A DNA stretch of 64,000 nt from assembly GCA_030035585.1 (NCBI GenBank), contig CM057464.1, forward strand, positions 78,166,919 through 78,230,918. Reading direction: 5' to 3'. A model generated the notes under the pieces. That model searched no databases and was not told the DNA's origin. It was given only the letters and a program-made list of their open reading frames with translations. Made by a program: the position numbers and the translations under genes. Source of the stretch: Dugong dugon (taxonomy: Eukaryota; Chordata; Mammalia; Sirenia; Dugongidae). Shown here in pieces: positions 11,528 to 23,450 of this stretch (positions are counted from its first letter, which is position 1; every line of letters starts with the position of its first letter).

Positions 11528-11936
11528 TGTCTTAGTCAGGGTTCTCTAGAGAGAAAGAGAGAAAGAGAGAAAGAGATTTACTTCAAGGTATTAGCTCATG
11601 CATTGTGGGAGCTGGCAAGCCCACAACCCATAGGTCAGGTGCAGGTTGGGGACTTATGCAAGTTTTCATTCCAAGCTCTGTAGGTCAGGTACAGAAAAGA
11701 GTACAGAATGAGAACTTAGAGTGAGTTCTGCCACATATCTATTTATAGGCTAAAGGAAGCCCACACCCTAAGTAATCTCCCTTTTCCCCAGATTGATTGA
11801 TCATATTACATTAGATTACATCATGGAAATTGATTACATTAGATTACTTTGTAGACAGCTAGTTGCTGTCTAGTATCCAGCAAAACCACTGGGAATCATA
11901 GCATAACCAAGTTGATATATAAAGGTAACCATCACA
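11528..11936 (-). mobile_element. ERVL-type LTR, minus strand
   Basis: Its ends are TGTCTTAGTC at the left and ...ACCATCACA at the right, giving TG...CA termini. The left end matches, in reverse, the LTR terminus TCTCTAGAGAACCCAGCCTA of the provirus at 34581-39914, and the right end reversed (TGTGATGGTTACC) is a typical ERVL-group LTR start. No matching target repeats were found. An AGAGAGAAAG simple repeat lies near the left end. Confidence 0.7.
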
Positions 11937-11957
11937 GAAGTAGACTCTTATCTTAGG

Positions 11958-12240
11958 TGTCTTAACTTCCTAGTGCTGCTCTAACAAAAATACTACAAGT
12001 GAGTGGCTTTAAAGAACAGAAATTTATTTCCTCCCAGTACTAGAGGCTAAAAGTCTGAGTTCAGGGTTGCATCTCCCCCTGAGTGTGTGTTTTCTCTTTT
12101 TATAAGACATCATTCTTTCTGAGTGACCTCATTAACATAACAAATGAAAAACCCTTATTTCCAGACAGGGTCACTTCTACAGACACAGAGGTTAAGATTT
12201 CAGCATAGGTTTTAGGGGGACACAATTCAATTCATATTAG
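11958..12240 (-). mobile_element. MaLR-type LTR, minus strand, partial
   Basis: It begins TGTCTTAACTTCCTAGTGCT and contains AACAGAAATTTATTTCCTCC, the reverse of the AATAAATTTCTGTT signal seen in the LTR at 8087. It ends near ACACAATTCAATTCATATTA. At about 280 bp it is shorter than the related LTR at 26512-27009 (498 bp), so part is deleted. Confidence 0.65.
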
Positions 12241-12415
12241 TTTAAGTGAGTTTAAGCATAAAAAATACTAGCAAAGTCTGTGCTAAAGAATATCACTATT
12301 GGTCTTCTGAGGACAACAGCATTGCTAAATGTTGTCATTGAAATGAAAATATTTGTATTCTTGAATATATCTGGATAATTCTGTGTGTTTCTTTAAATGT
12401 AATTATACTGACCAC

Positions 12416-14197
12416 AACGCGTCTACCATTTTGTCCTACTGTGGTGACTATCGTGTTGCTGTGATACTGGAAACTATGACACTGGTATTTCAAATACCAG
12501 CAAGGTCACCCATGGGAGACAGATTTCAATGGAGCTTCCAGACTAAGTCAGATTAGGAAGAAGGACCTGGCAGTCTACTTCTGAAGAAATTGGCCAGTGA
12601 AAACCTTACAAATAGCAGCAGAACATTCTCTCATGTACTGATGGAAGATGAGCCCCTCAGGTTGGAAGGCACTCAGAATACCACTGGGAAAGAGCTACTT
12701 CTTCAAAGTAGAGTTGATCTTAATGACAGGGATGCAATAAAGCTTCCAGGGCCTTCACTTGCTTATGTGCACAACTCCAAATGAGAAGAAACAGCTATAA
12801 CATCCATTAGCAATCAGAATGTGAAATTGGGAAGTATGAATCCTAGGAAAACCGGAAGTCATCAAAAATGAAATAGAACACACAAAGAGGCAAAGTAAAA
12901 CATTATAATGAAATGTACAAAGACCTGGAGTTAGAAAATCAAAAGGGAAGTACACATTCAGCATTTCTCAAGCTGAAAGAACTGAAGAAAAAACTCAAGC
13001 CTTGAGTTAAAATTTGGAAGGATTCTATGGGGAAAATACTGAACAACACAGGAAGCATCAGAAGAAGATGGAAGGAATACAAGGAGTTACTGTACCAAAA
13101 AGAATGGGCTGACATTCAAGCATTTCAGTAGGTAGCATATGCTCAGGATCCGATGGTATTGAAGGAAGAAGTCCAAGGTGCACTGAAGGCATTGGCGAAA
13201 AATAAGGCTCCAGAAATTGACGGAATACTAATTGAGAGATTTCAACAAATGGAAGCAATGCTTTAGGTGCTTACTTATCTATGCCAGGAAATTTGGAAGA
13301 CAGCTACCTGGCCAACTGACTGGAAGAGATCCATATTTGTGCCCATTCCAAAGAAAGGTGATCCAACAGAATGTGGAAATTATTGAATAATATCATTAAT
13401 ATCACATGCAAGTAAAATTTTGCTAGAGATAATTCAAAAATGGTTTCAGCAGTACATTGACAAGAGAACTGCCAGAAATTCAAGCCAGATTCAGAAGAGA
13501 ACACAGAACGAAGGATATCATTGTTGATGTCACAGGGATCTTGCCTGAAAGCAGAGAATACCAGAAAGATGTTTGCCTGTGTTTTATTGACTATGCAAAG
13601 GCATTTCACTGTGTGCATCATAACAAGTTATGAACAAAACTGTGCAGAATGAGAATTCCAGAACACTTAATGTTCTCATGAGGAACCTGTACATACACAA
13701 AGAGGCAGTCATTCAAACACAGCAAGAGGTTACTGCATGGCTTAATATCAGGAAAATTGTGTGCCAAGGTTGTATCCTTTCACCATACTTATTCAATGTG
13801 TGTGCTGAGGAAATAATCTGGGAAACTGGACTCTGTGAAGAAGAACAAGGCATCAGGAATGGTGGAAGACTCATTAACAACCTGCACTATGCACGTGACA
13901 CAACTTTGCTTGCTGAAAGTGAAGAGGACTTGAAGCACTTGCTGATGAGGATCAAAGACCACATTCTTCAGTATGGATGCACCTCAATATAAAGAAAGCA
14001 AAAATCCTCACAACTGGACCAATGAGCAACATCTTGATAAATGGAGAAAAGATTGAAGTTGTCAAGGATTTCATTTTACTTGAATCCATGATCAATGCCC
14101 ATGGAACCAACAGTCAAGAAATCAAATGACATGATACCTTGGACAAATTTGTTGCAAAAGATCTCTTTAAAGTGTTAAAAAGCAAAGATGTCACTTT
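12416..14197 (+). mobile_element. RTE-clade LINE, plus strand, endonuclease and 3' end missing
   Basis: The leader (TGTTGCTGTGATACTGGAAA, GAGCTTCCAGACTAAGTCAG) matches, inverted, the leader of the 9213-11526 copy. It continues to about 12885, then jumps to the linker region (GAAAATCAAAAGGGAAG), so the endonuclease is deleted here too with different breakpoints. The reverse transcriptase follows to 13992. Homology stops near AGCAAAGATGTCAC at 14197, before the C-terminal domain and AACAAC tail. Missing the 3' end is unusual for target-primed insertion and suggests a later deletion or rearrangement. Confidence 0.8.
13130..13992 (+). pseudogene. Degenerate RTE reverse transcriptase with altered catalytic motifs
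   Basis: The region corresponds to the reverse transcriptase of the minus-strand copy. Recognisable pieces include a motif A now reading IDYAKAFHCVHH (about 13581-13620), VCQGCILSPYLFNVCAEEI, and motif C at 13888-13899 reading YARD in place of YADD. The first catalytic aspartate of motif C is therefore arginine. Several stops and frameshifts precede 13630; the longest clean stretch is 13630-13992 (120 residues). The element cannot encode an active polymerase. The domain assignment is seen directly by comparison with the other copy in the window. Confidence 0.85.
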
Positions 14198-14930
14198 TCT
14201 CAATCACCTTAACTAAGAAACACTTAGTAGTAAATCAGTCTATATTTCTAAGAATTGTGTGAGAAACATAAATGAGACATTTAATAACGTGGTAGCATTT
14301 TTCAAAATCTATCCAACACTTTTTTTAACATTACGAGGAAATCTTACCATTTAAAGAAATTAGATATTAATTTGAATTCTATTTTTTCCTCTTAAAAGAG
14401 GTACACACATATTAAATAATTAGCTTTTTTTAATACCACGATTATAGAAAGTTGTTGCTTTTAAAACATTGCATGGCTTGTGGGTATAAGGGGAAACTTT
14501 GCCTACTGTTGTTTCATCCGCTTAGATAATATTAAGATATTTTTTCAATTTCTTGTTAAGAAATACATCTTGTTCTTTTTTTTTTTTTAAGTTCTCTTTC
14601 ATTTTAGTAGAATGATACATTGGAAACAATCTTTCCCATCTTGAAATACCAAATATCAGAGTGATTACTGAACGATGGAGTGTTTCCATTACTTTGTGTC
14701 TTGCAGACGGTTTTTTGTATCATTAATTTTTTATTGCCAACAGAGTGTTGCAATTTTCTAAAGTGCAACCCCTTTCCCAATGAATCTCATAAATCTCATG
14801 GCCAGTGTGGTTAGAAAGTGAGGGATTTTTATAATTGCAGATATTTCTGGTCTGAAGGCAAGTACATTTCATAGGAGTTGTATTCATTGCTGTGATTTTA
14901 TAAAAGGAGACACTTAAGGAGCAATGGTAT
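14198..14930. other. AT-rich sequence without recognised features
   Basis: No gene or repeat family recognised; a T run lies at about 14577-14589. Confidence 0.4.
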
Positions 14931-14934
14931 GAGG

Positions 14935-15135
14935 TAGCATGATGGGCTGTGGGTAAGTGGTCTGCAAAACTTGGTTTTAGTCAAAGCTAAGTCACTAGCT
15001 TTCCCTGTGAGCCTGGAAACATCAGTATCTGCCAGTAGAGATTCAAATTTGTAAAATGAAAATTCTGCTAATAATGCTACTCCAATTTGTGTGATGAAAT
15101 TAAATACACTTACAATGCTCTTCAAAAAGGATGAG
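14935..15135 (+). repeat. Possible MIR, plus strand
   Basis: Weak match to MIR order: ACTTGGTTTTAGTCAAAGCT, AAGTCACTAGCTTTCCCTGT, GCCTGGAAACATCAGTATCT, TTGTAAAATGAAAATTCTGC, then GTGTGATGAAATTAAATA. Diverged. Confidence 0.55.
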
Positions 15136-15535
15136 CAAAGTGTTCTCCATGAGCTTCTAGAAAGCCTCGTTCTAAACAAGTTTGACACTTCCTGATTCTA
15201 GTACATACACACACTTCTACCCAGTTTTCTAGGAAATTTTTTTTGAGAAGAAAATAGAGTAATTACCAAAGTGGCATTCTAATTCGGGTGCTCATAATTA
15301 AGTCTCCTGAGTTGATAATACTTCGGACATTCAGGAAGGAAAGCATTTGTTGGTGCACCTCATTTTAGATGCGTAAAGATTTAAAAATCTTGTCAAACGA
15401 AATCTATAGTCTTGAAAGTATCCTGCGAATATAGTCTCAGGAAGACCCACAGACAAATGGTTAATTATAGTTAATAACATTATTCCTTAGCATACTATGC
15501 ACTGATTTCCAAGTGTAGGTGCTAAGAGATACTGT

Positions 15536-15605
15536 TGTTAGTTGCCCTCTTCAAGTCGATTCCAACTCATGGCAATCCCATGTGCTAGCAATGCCGTTTT
15601 CAGCA
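15536..15605 (-). repeat. AfroSINE 3' fragment, minus strand
   Basis: Only the RTE-type tail and adjacent body are present (TTCAAGTCGATTCCAACTCA, TGGCAATCCCATG). Confidence 0.65.
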
Positions 15606-15679
15606 CAGACATTAGTCCACTACCGTTTTTGTAGAAACTGAAAATATTCAAGTACGTACTGTGTAGGTCAATAATATCC

Positions 15680-15852
15680 AAAAACCAAAAAACCAAACCG
15701 GTTGCTGTGGAGTGGTTTCCGACTCAGCGACCCTATAGGACAGAGTAGAACTGCCCCATAGGGTTTCCAAGGAGCAGCTGGTGGATTCGAACTGCGGATT
15801 TTCTGGTTAGCAGCCGTAGCTTTTAACCACTGCATCACCAGGTTTTCGTAAA
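15680..15852 (-). repeat. AfroSINE, minus strand
   Basis: The tail (AAACCGGTTGCTGTGGAGTG, CCGACTCAGCGACCC) is at the left. The body CAGAGTAGAACTGCCCCATA and head (TGGTTAGCAGCCGTAGCTTT...TGCATCACCAGG) are at the right. It is relatively well preserved. Confidence 0.9.
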
Positions 15853-17915
15853 AGGTCTGGAAACAATTTGTGAAAACAGACAAGAAGCAAAGCATTTACT
15901 ATGCCATGCTTTCAGGATAAATAACAGATATTACAAAATTCTAACTCATAAATCATTTTAAGTTTTTTTTTTCTCCTTAATTCAGTCTTGGATAGAAGAT
16001 ACATATTTAACAAATAAATTTAACTGAAGTAAAGAGAATCCAGTACTGCTCTGATAAATAAACTACAATTTTTGGGATAATATACGCATATTTAAACTCA
16101 TAATTCTGTAAAAAGCTAGCAATTATTTGAGGCATATTATTTAAGTAAAAAAGAAATTATGAATTGAGCTAAGTTAGGCAAATGCATTTTAAACTTTATA
16201 AATTCACTAACAATGATTTACTTTTGCTAATTGTTCTATTGCAGATTTATTTTCATCACTAACAATTGTATTTACCATATAGATATTAATGGTGATGCTG
16301 AAATGATCTGTTCCCTCTTATTCCTTCCAGGCAACTATAGCATAAAGCAATTTATGGGGAAAAAAGTGTAAAATATTTTAAGGACTTCAAAATCTAAATC
16401 TATTAGAAGTATTTTCACAAAGATTCGAATATTTGCTACTAAAAACATCTATAAGAAAGGTGAGAACAGCAAGCTGCCATAGAGGCACAGACTTTGATTT
16501 ATGAAATAATATAAATTGTTCATGAATAAATAAAACAATGCTCAAACACCTGAATAAAATAACCTAAAATTGCAAAATTAAAAAAAGGTATAACTTAGTA
16601 TGAAAAACCTATATTTGTATATCAATTCAACTATGTCATGTTTATCATTTCTTTTATTAATAGTACCTTGGTAACATTCACCTTAGGTAGACATGTTGCC
16701 AACTACTAATTGTCTCTTTTAAAGCTATTTTCAAATTACTAAATACAATTATTAAAGTATACTCATTTATTCAACCCATGTAGTTATTTGAGTTAAACTG
16801 AATCCTTCCATTGCTTGGGTATATTCTTTTTTCCTTAAATTAAATATTTGTCCTCCATACTGTGCCAACCTGGAGAAAGTAGAATGATTTATTGTATAGT
16901 TTCTAATAATTTTTTTAGCAATTTTTTTTTCTTTTAGAATCCCCAACTCAAATTTATCTTATGACATAGATTTATTAAGTTTTGAGTAATGTTTTTCTGT
17001 TGTGGAAGGGTAGCTAACTGTATTGTATTTCTTGTTAAATTCAAAATAAGTAACACAACTGAGATTACTGATAAAACTCTCGATTATTTTATATTACTGC
17101 ACGAGTGTATATAAAACTTTTACAGTTTGATTTCTTCATGTGCAGATATTATATGCTTACACTTACGTTCATTAAATAATTGATATTTCTTATCCCTGGT
17201 TTTATATTCAAGATGTTGCATAGTCAAAATTCATATAGAATTTTGAACAATTTTTACTTTTCTTTATGATAAAAAAATCTAAAGGATATTATTTGTGTTC
17301 TATCTTCCTTATGAATTTTTAAGAATAACAAATAAAAAATAATTTATTACCTTCTTGTTCTCCCACAAAAGACAAATTGAAATTATAATATGCATAGCAT
17401 AAAAGCTACATGCGTACTTAAATCTGGTCTTATGTAATGTTGTCTACTGTGTTTGATTTTGACATCAGTAGATATCAAATTGTAACTTGGAATTCTTTCC
17501 AATATTTAACAAAACTCTCCCACCAATGAACATAGTTTAGTGTTAAAGATGAAAAATTTAACTTACTGATAAGATAAACTTGTCACTTGTTCCTTAACTT
17601 TTACGTTTTTGTAAACATAAGGGAAATATAAAAACTTCAAGGAGGATCATCGTGCTGGAAGATAGATTAGAAGAGAAACCCTTATAGATAAAGATTTTTC
17701 CACCATTTTGAATTCTTTATAGAAAGAAGTCCCATTGATTGCAAAGATGTGATAAGCATTAAGAACCCTAGAATTTTATCAAGAAGTATATTGCCAAATT
17801 GACTATTAGGCCGTATTAAGTTGATGCCCCAAATCATTGAAGTATAATGAAAAAAAAAAAAAAAAAAAAGCTAAAAAGGTAAGCCATCTATGTAGCATGG
17901 AAAATTTTTTTACCT
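15853..17915. other. AT-rich sequence without recognised features
   Basis: About 2 kb with no gene, repeat family or RNA recognised. Confidence 0.4.
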
Positions 17916-17919
17916 GTTG

Positions 17920-18264
17920 TACGTTGTTGTTAGCTGCTGTCAAGTTAGCCACCAACTCATGGAAACCTCTCGGACAAGGGAAAATAAAACCTGTCCAGTC
18001 CTGCACCATCCCCATGATCAGTTGTGGATCAGACTTGTGATCTATAGAGTTTTCATTGACTGATTTTCAAAAATAGATTGCCAGGCATTTCTTCCTAGTT
18101 TATCTTATTCTGGAAGCTCTGCTGGAACCTGATCAGCATCATAGCAACATGGAAGCCTCCACTGATATATGGGTGGTGGCTGTGCTTGAGGTGCATTGGC
18201 CAGAAACTGAACCTAGGTCTCTGCATGAAAGGTGAAAATTCTACCACTGAACCACCACTGCCCC
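17920..18264 (-). repeat. tRNA-Gly-headed SINE, minus strand
   Basis: The right end read in reverse gives GGGGCAGTGGTGGTTCAGTG and TAGAATTTTCACC, a tRNA-Gly-like head with box A. The left end is the RTE-type tail GTTGTTGTTAGCTGCTGTCA. The body contains CTTCCTAGTTTATCTTATTC, shared in reverse with the RTE leader. Possible 8-bp target repeats are TACCTGTT (17911-17918) and TACTTGTT (18265-18272), one mismatch. Confidence 0.85.
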
Positions 18265-18303
18265 TACTTGTTCCATAGACATCAATATAAAGAAGTTTGT
18301 TTT

Positions 18304-19839
18304 GACTTCTTGCAACATGGCATTCTAGGAAGAAGCACCACCGCCTTCCCTCCACAGCAAAGATCCGAAAAACTAAGCCAAACGGAGAAAACAGCAATCC
18401 TGAAACCCTAAAACATCAAATGAAGAGATAAAGAACTCAGCCAAGCACCAAATGGAATAAGAAACTGACAGAGAACAGAAAAAGAGGAGAGATTCATGCA
18501 GAGGTCCCCTATCAGCTAATGTAGTGTGGATCCACCATCCTGGACTCCTATCAGAGACCAGCAAATGAAGGGTATGAGAAAGCAGCTTCACAGAGCTTCC
18601 AGCAGGAGACAGAACAACTGGTAATTGGCGATATACGCTTTCCCATCCCTATCCTTCTTCACCCCCACTTGGCCTCCTCTGCTTCCCGCAGTCACAGTCT
18701 CTTGTCTGGGAAGCACCGCCTGCTTGGATTCCATCTGCCTGCGCTGGCCGACTCCCTGAGTGCCATTTGTTGGCTGCTGGTGTTGCTTTTTTCAGCTTCT
18801 TTTGATTTCTTCCTTACCTCTCACCACCTCTCCCTCTTTTTTGCTCAAATATCTGGCTCTGGGCGCCATCTTTGCTTCTTCCTAAGGGGCTGTGGAGCTC
18901 CGTTCATGTGTGGAACTGCTTCCTGGTCTGTGCTGCCACACTGGTGGGATCCCAGGGCTTTTGTTTGTTTGTTTGTTTGTTTTCTTTTTCTTTTCTTGAG
19001 TTGGGAGCCTGTTCTGGCCTGGCAGTGCTAAGCGGCTTGGGACCTACCTCCTCAGCTTGTGCAGACTCACAGAGGTATCCCTGAGAGCATTTCTTTTTTC
19101 TTGTTTTTCTGTTTTTTGGGGGGCTTTTCTTGTTCTTTTTTTTTTTTTTTTAATTTGTTTTGTTTTCTTTTACCTGTTTTTCCCTTTTTGTCTTTCTTCA
19201 TTACTCAGTTTCTCATCTCTGTATACCTTCCTTCTCTTCCTGTCCCCTGAATACCTGGCACTGAATACCTCTATGCCCTCTAGCCAGGCTGTACTTCAAC
19301 AGCTAGGAACAACTTCCCCAGACCTCGTAGCTGCACTGGTGGGATCCCTGGGAGCTTTGCTGTTCTTTTTTCTTTCTACTTTTTATTTATTCTTTCTTTT
19401 CTTTTTTTCTCTTCTTCTTCTCCCTTCTGTTTTTCTCCATTTCATAGTCTCTCATCTCTCTACTCCAACGGTAAGCTTCCCTAGCACTCTTTTTTGTTTG
19501 TATCTTTTTGGCTCCTGTTCCTCTCTCCTCTCTCCCATACCCATCTTAGCTCCACACGTCACAATCTTCCCCCTCCAACCTGCCTACCTGCACCATGTGC
19601 TTAACATCATACCACCAAGCAGTACAGGCATGACCTACTGGAACCTGGCCCTGGTGGCTGTAGTAAGTGCCACAAACAACCCAACCCAGCAACTCTTCTT
19701 CAGCTAGACCTGCCCGCTGTACCATAGCTGAGTGACTGCCCCTGCCAATTGGAGAAGGAGGTGGAAAGTATCATGCCCAGAGATGAGCAAACAGCAAAAA
19801 ACACACAGCCAGCCTGCTCGGACATAACCAAATAAAAAA
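18304..19839 (+). mobile_element. L1 5'UTR-like insertion with poly(A) end and target-site duplication
   Basis: The insert starts GACTTCTTGCAACATGGCAT, the style of a mammalian L1 5' end, and contains GC-richer then pyrimidine-rich leader sequence. Two imperfect units share a CACTGGTGGGATCCC motif near 18939 and 19334. It ends GACATAACCAAATAAAAAAA and is flanked by identical 15-mers AAAGAAGTTTGTTTT at 18289-18303 and 19840-19854. That is a clean target-primed signature around a unit that contains no ORF1, ORF2 or 3'UTR. I infer a transcript ended early at the AATAAA near its end. L1 identity is by recalled sequence style; the insertion structure is seen directly. Open frames of up to 216 residues here are low-complexity Phe/Leu/Ser runs. 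Confidence 0.65.
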
Positions 19840-19854
19840 AAAGAAGTTTGTTTT

Positions 19855-20225
19855 TAGTCTTGCCACTCTGTACCCATGAACGTAGAGTTTTCTCATAGTA
19901 AAATGGCAACCCCCATCCTTTCTATCAAATCTGTTCTGAAATGTTCTTTCTACACCATCATCAGCCTTCATGTTGCCAAAGCCGCTGTTTGTTACTCATA
20001 CTCATATTATTCAGTCTCTCAGGAACATAGATGGCCATTCCTTCCTTTTTGAAACACTTTCCAATCTTGGATTATGTAATAAAGGATGTCACTGATTTTC
20101 CTCATATATCACTGCTACTTCTTCAACAATTGCCTTTCCTGAGTCCTTCTGCTATGACTGACCTTTAAGTGTTAGGTTAAACCATCATTTGGTTTTTTAG
20201 CTTTTTCTTTACCTATTTGTTATGT
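19855..20225. other. Sequence without recognised features
   Basis: Nothing recognised between the L1-like insertion and the SINE fragment. Confidence 0.4.
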
Positions 20226-20405
20226 ATTTGTTGGCTGCTATCGAGTTGGCCCCAGACTCATAGCATTCCCATGCACAATAGAACAAAATGCTGCCCAGTC
20301 CTGCACCATCCGCATGATTGGTTGCTGCTCAGACTGTTGTGCTCCATAAGGTTTTCACTGGTTGATTTTTGGAAGTAGATTTCCAGGCCTTTTTTCCTAC
20401 TCTGT
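20226..20405 (-). repeat. tRNA-Gly-type SINE, 3' part, minus strand
   Basis: It contains the tail and body (GTTGGCTGCTATCGAGTTGG, CCTGCACCATCCGCATGATT, TTTTGGAAGTAGATTTCCAG, CCTACTCTGTCTTAG) but the tRNA-derived head is missing, so it is truncated. Confidence 0.8.
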
Positions 20406-21875
20406 CTTAGTTCATCTCTACTTATACCTTTCTTTATCATTATAGTTTTAAAGATTATCTACATTTAATTGATTTTTAATTGTCTGCCTATGTCTCTACA
20501 CCTTCTTTGAGAGCCAGGCTCACATATCCAGTTGCTTGAATGTCTCAGGAGTCTGATGCAAGAGATTGGATTATTGGCAGAACTGTGGAGAGTGACACAC
20601 ATTTGAAGTGGTGTCATTGGCTGCCGTCTTTGAGTGGGATACCACTGTTTGCTTCCTAGTCAGGTCAAAATCCAAAGGGCAACAGATTTGGTTGCTATCA
20701 CATGTGATGCCCTCATTTACTTCAACAATTACTGAACTGCTCCAAACCTGTTTGAAGCCCTGGAAAATATAATTAAACTACATTTCAGCTAGAAAAGAAT
20801 TCGATACCACATCATTAAACTATCACCAAAACAACAACTACAAAACCATGGAAAGGATTAAGCTAAATACATATATTATCAATTGTCTTTTACTTGCATT
20901 TCATTTTTCTTTTATACTTTGTTATGGCAACATTAATTTTACTAAGAAAAAAAAAAACTTTGAATACAGCTTTTAAACAATAAAATGCAGTGTTTTTTAT
21001 TATCATTTCCAACTGTACTCCAAACTAGCTACATGAACCAAAATGTGTTAATCAAATTCTCTGAGACTCAGTTTAATAAATTAATGGACATATTGACACA
21101 CTACTATGTAAACACTAACCTTTATAATACCAATCTTTTTTGTTAGATGGCAGAGTAACATGTTTAAGATTTAGGTTTATAAACTAGTGGTTGTTAAAAA
21201 AAAATATTTTAAAAAGTAAAGAAGCACAGCTCATACAATGGCTACAGATGAATATACACAGTAGAGTGGGGAGTTAACCTAACTTTCCAAATAAACCAGG
21301 CAAAAAAAGTAATCAATATAGGATGGTTTCTTTTACAGTGAGACTTTTGCTTAGTTTTATAGTGTTTCAAAAAGACAATCACAGCATTTGATTTCTTAGA
21401 TCTTTCCATCATTTGCATGCATAGACTTAATAACTGAGCTAATTCTGTAATTTTTCACAAAACCATACTATTTACTCAGTTCATACGATTGTATTATAAA
21501 ATGTGTCAGTATCAGAAACAGTATCTCCCAAGAACATAGCTCTGCTTTTGGCAATGGTGTGGGATCCAACCAACTGTAAAACACTGGCCTCAAGGACCTT
21601 GTGATTAATGTTAGAGAATGTCACAAACAGGGGTCTTTAAAGAAAACACTGAGATTATGTTGTGCTTCCTGGAGAAAGGATTTGAATCTTGGATTAATTT
21701 TCTGTGTCTACAGATCATAAATAAAATAAGTTTTCCTCATAGAAATAAAAGATAAATATTATTTCCTATATATCATATAAATAAAATGCAAGAGGCAACT
21801 CACTGAACTCCAAAACATTGCTGAGGAAAAATAAAGATGTAAAAACATGAGAGATATAATGTATGAGTCAGAAGA
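20406..21875. other. AT-rich sequence without recognised features
   Basis: No gene or repeat family recognised in about 1.5 kb. Confidence 0.4.
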
Positions 21876-21877
21876 CT

Positions 21878-23450
21878 TAATATAAAGATGTCAATTTTCT
21901 CCAAATTGACCTGTAGGTTCAATGCAATCACACTCAAAATCCCAGTAGACTTCTTCGTAGAAATTGACAAGCTGACTATAAAATACATATGGAAATGAAA
22001 AAGGCTTATACTGGTCAAAATTATTTTGAACAAGAATAATAATGTTGGGGGACCAATATTACCTGCTTTGAGCACTTACTATAAAAGCTAGTTATAAGGA
22101 CACTGTGGTATCAGCATAAAGACTGACAAATAGGCCAATAGAAGCAAATACTTGGACAACTGATTTCTTACAAAGCAAAAATATGAAGGAGCTCTAGTAA
22201 AGAAGAGATAGTCCTTTCAACAAATGATACTGGAACAATTGTTTATTCATATGTTAAAAAAAAATAGACTTGGATCTATACCACTCACCATATATTAAAA
22301 AAAAAAAAAACCAAATGAGTCACACACCTAAATAGAAAACCTAAAAATATAAAGCTCCTAAAATGGAACATATAAGGAAGTCTTCATGAATATTTCGTCT
22401 GGTAGTTATTTCTTAGCATAGTCTACAAAAAGTGTATAATCAATAAAACAAATTTATGAACTGAACTTTATTAAAATTAAAAACTGCATTTTGAAAAGCA
22501 TTACTAGAGAATGAAGACATTAGTCACAGATGGTGAGAGAATATTTGCACATCATGTATCTTATAAAGGACTTGTGTCCAGAATACATATTTTTTAAAGT
22601 GAGCAAAGACTTGAAGAGCCACTTCCAAGAAGAGAAATTGGTGGCAGAAAAGCCCATTAAAAAGAAAAAAAAAAGCTCAACATTATTTGTTATTAGGAAA
22701 ATGAACATTAAAACCACAGTGAGATGTCACTACACATCCATTAGAACGTCTAAAATTGAATATACTGACCATACCAAGTGTTGGCCAGAATGTGGAGAAA
22801 CTAGAAAGCTCATGCACTTTTGGTGGGAATGCAAAATGGTACAACTTCCTTGAAAACAGTCTGACAATTTCTTAAAATGTTAAACATACACCTACCATAT
22901 AATCCAGACACTTTATTCATAGGAATTTACGCAAGAAAATGAAAGTATATGTCTACATAAAATCTGTAATAGCCAAAAACTGGAAGCAACCTAAACGTTC
23001 ATCAATAGGTGAATGGATGAACAAAGATATCCATATCATGAAATATTCTTCAAGATTAAAATGAATGAACTGTTAATATACACATCAACATAGATGAATC
23101 TCAAAACAATTATGCTGTGTGAAAGAAACCAGATAAAATAAGAGAACATGCTGTATGATTTCATTTACATAAAATTCTAGAAAAAGCAAACTAGTCTGTA
23201 GTAACAGAAAGCACATCAGTGGTTGCCTAAGGAATGGGAGGAGGGTGTTTAGAAAGGGAGGATTTCAAAGGGCATAAGAGAACTTTTAAGGATGATCAGT
23301 ATGTTCACATTATTCATTGTGGTGATGGTTTCACAGATGCATGCATACATATGTCAAAACTTATCAAATTGCATACTTTAAATATGTACAGTTTATTGTA
23401 TGTTAATTATACATCAATAAGCTGTTAAAAATAAAATTAAAAAAAAAACA
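21878..23450 (+). mobile_element. L1 ORF2 C-terminal end and 3'UTR, plus strand
   Basis: The order matches the 3' part of an older mammalian L1: a GTTCAATGCAATCACACTCA-type stretch of ORF2, CAGAATACATA, AATGTGGAGAAACTAG, TTGGTGGGAATGCAAAATGG, GGAAGCAACCTAAACGTTCA, GTGAATGGATGAACAAAG. A 3'UTR follows with GAATGGGAGGAGGGTGTTTA, ACATCAATAAGCTGTTAAAA and an A-rich tail. Many stops and frameshifts are present; the longest frame is 107 residues (22530-22853). The upstream part of L1 is absent. Confidence 0.85.

Noticed and set aside
19057..19707. A 216-residue open frame, one of the longest in the window
   Set aside because: It is Phe/Leu/Ser low complexity from a pyrimidine-rich L1 5' leader-like sequence, has no domain, and overlaps other frames of the same kind.
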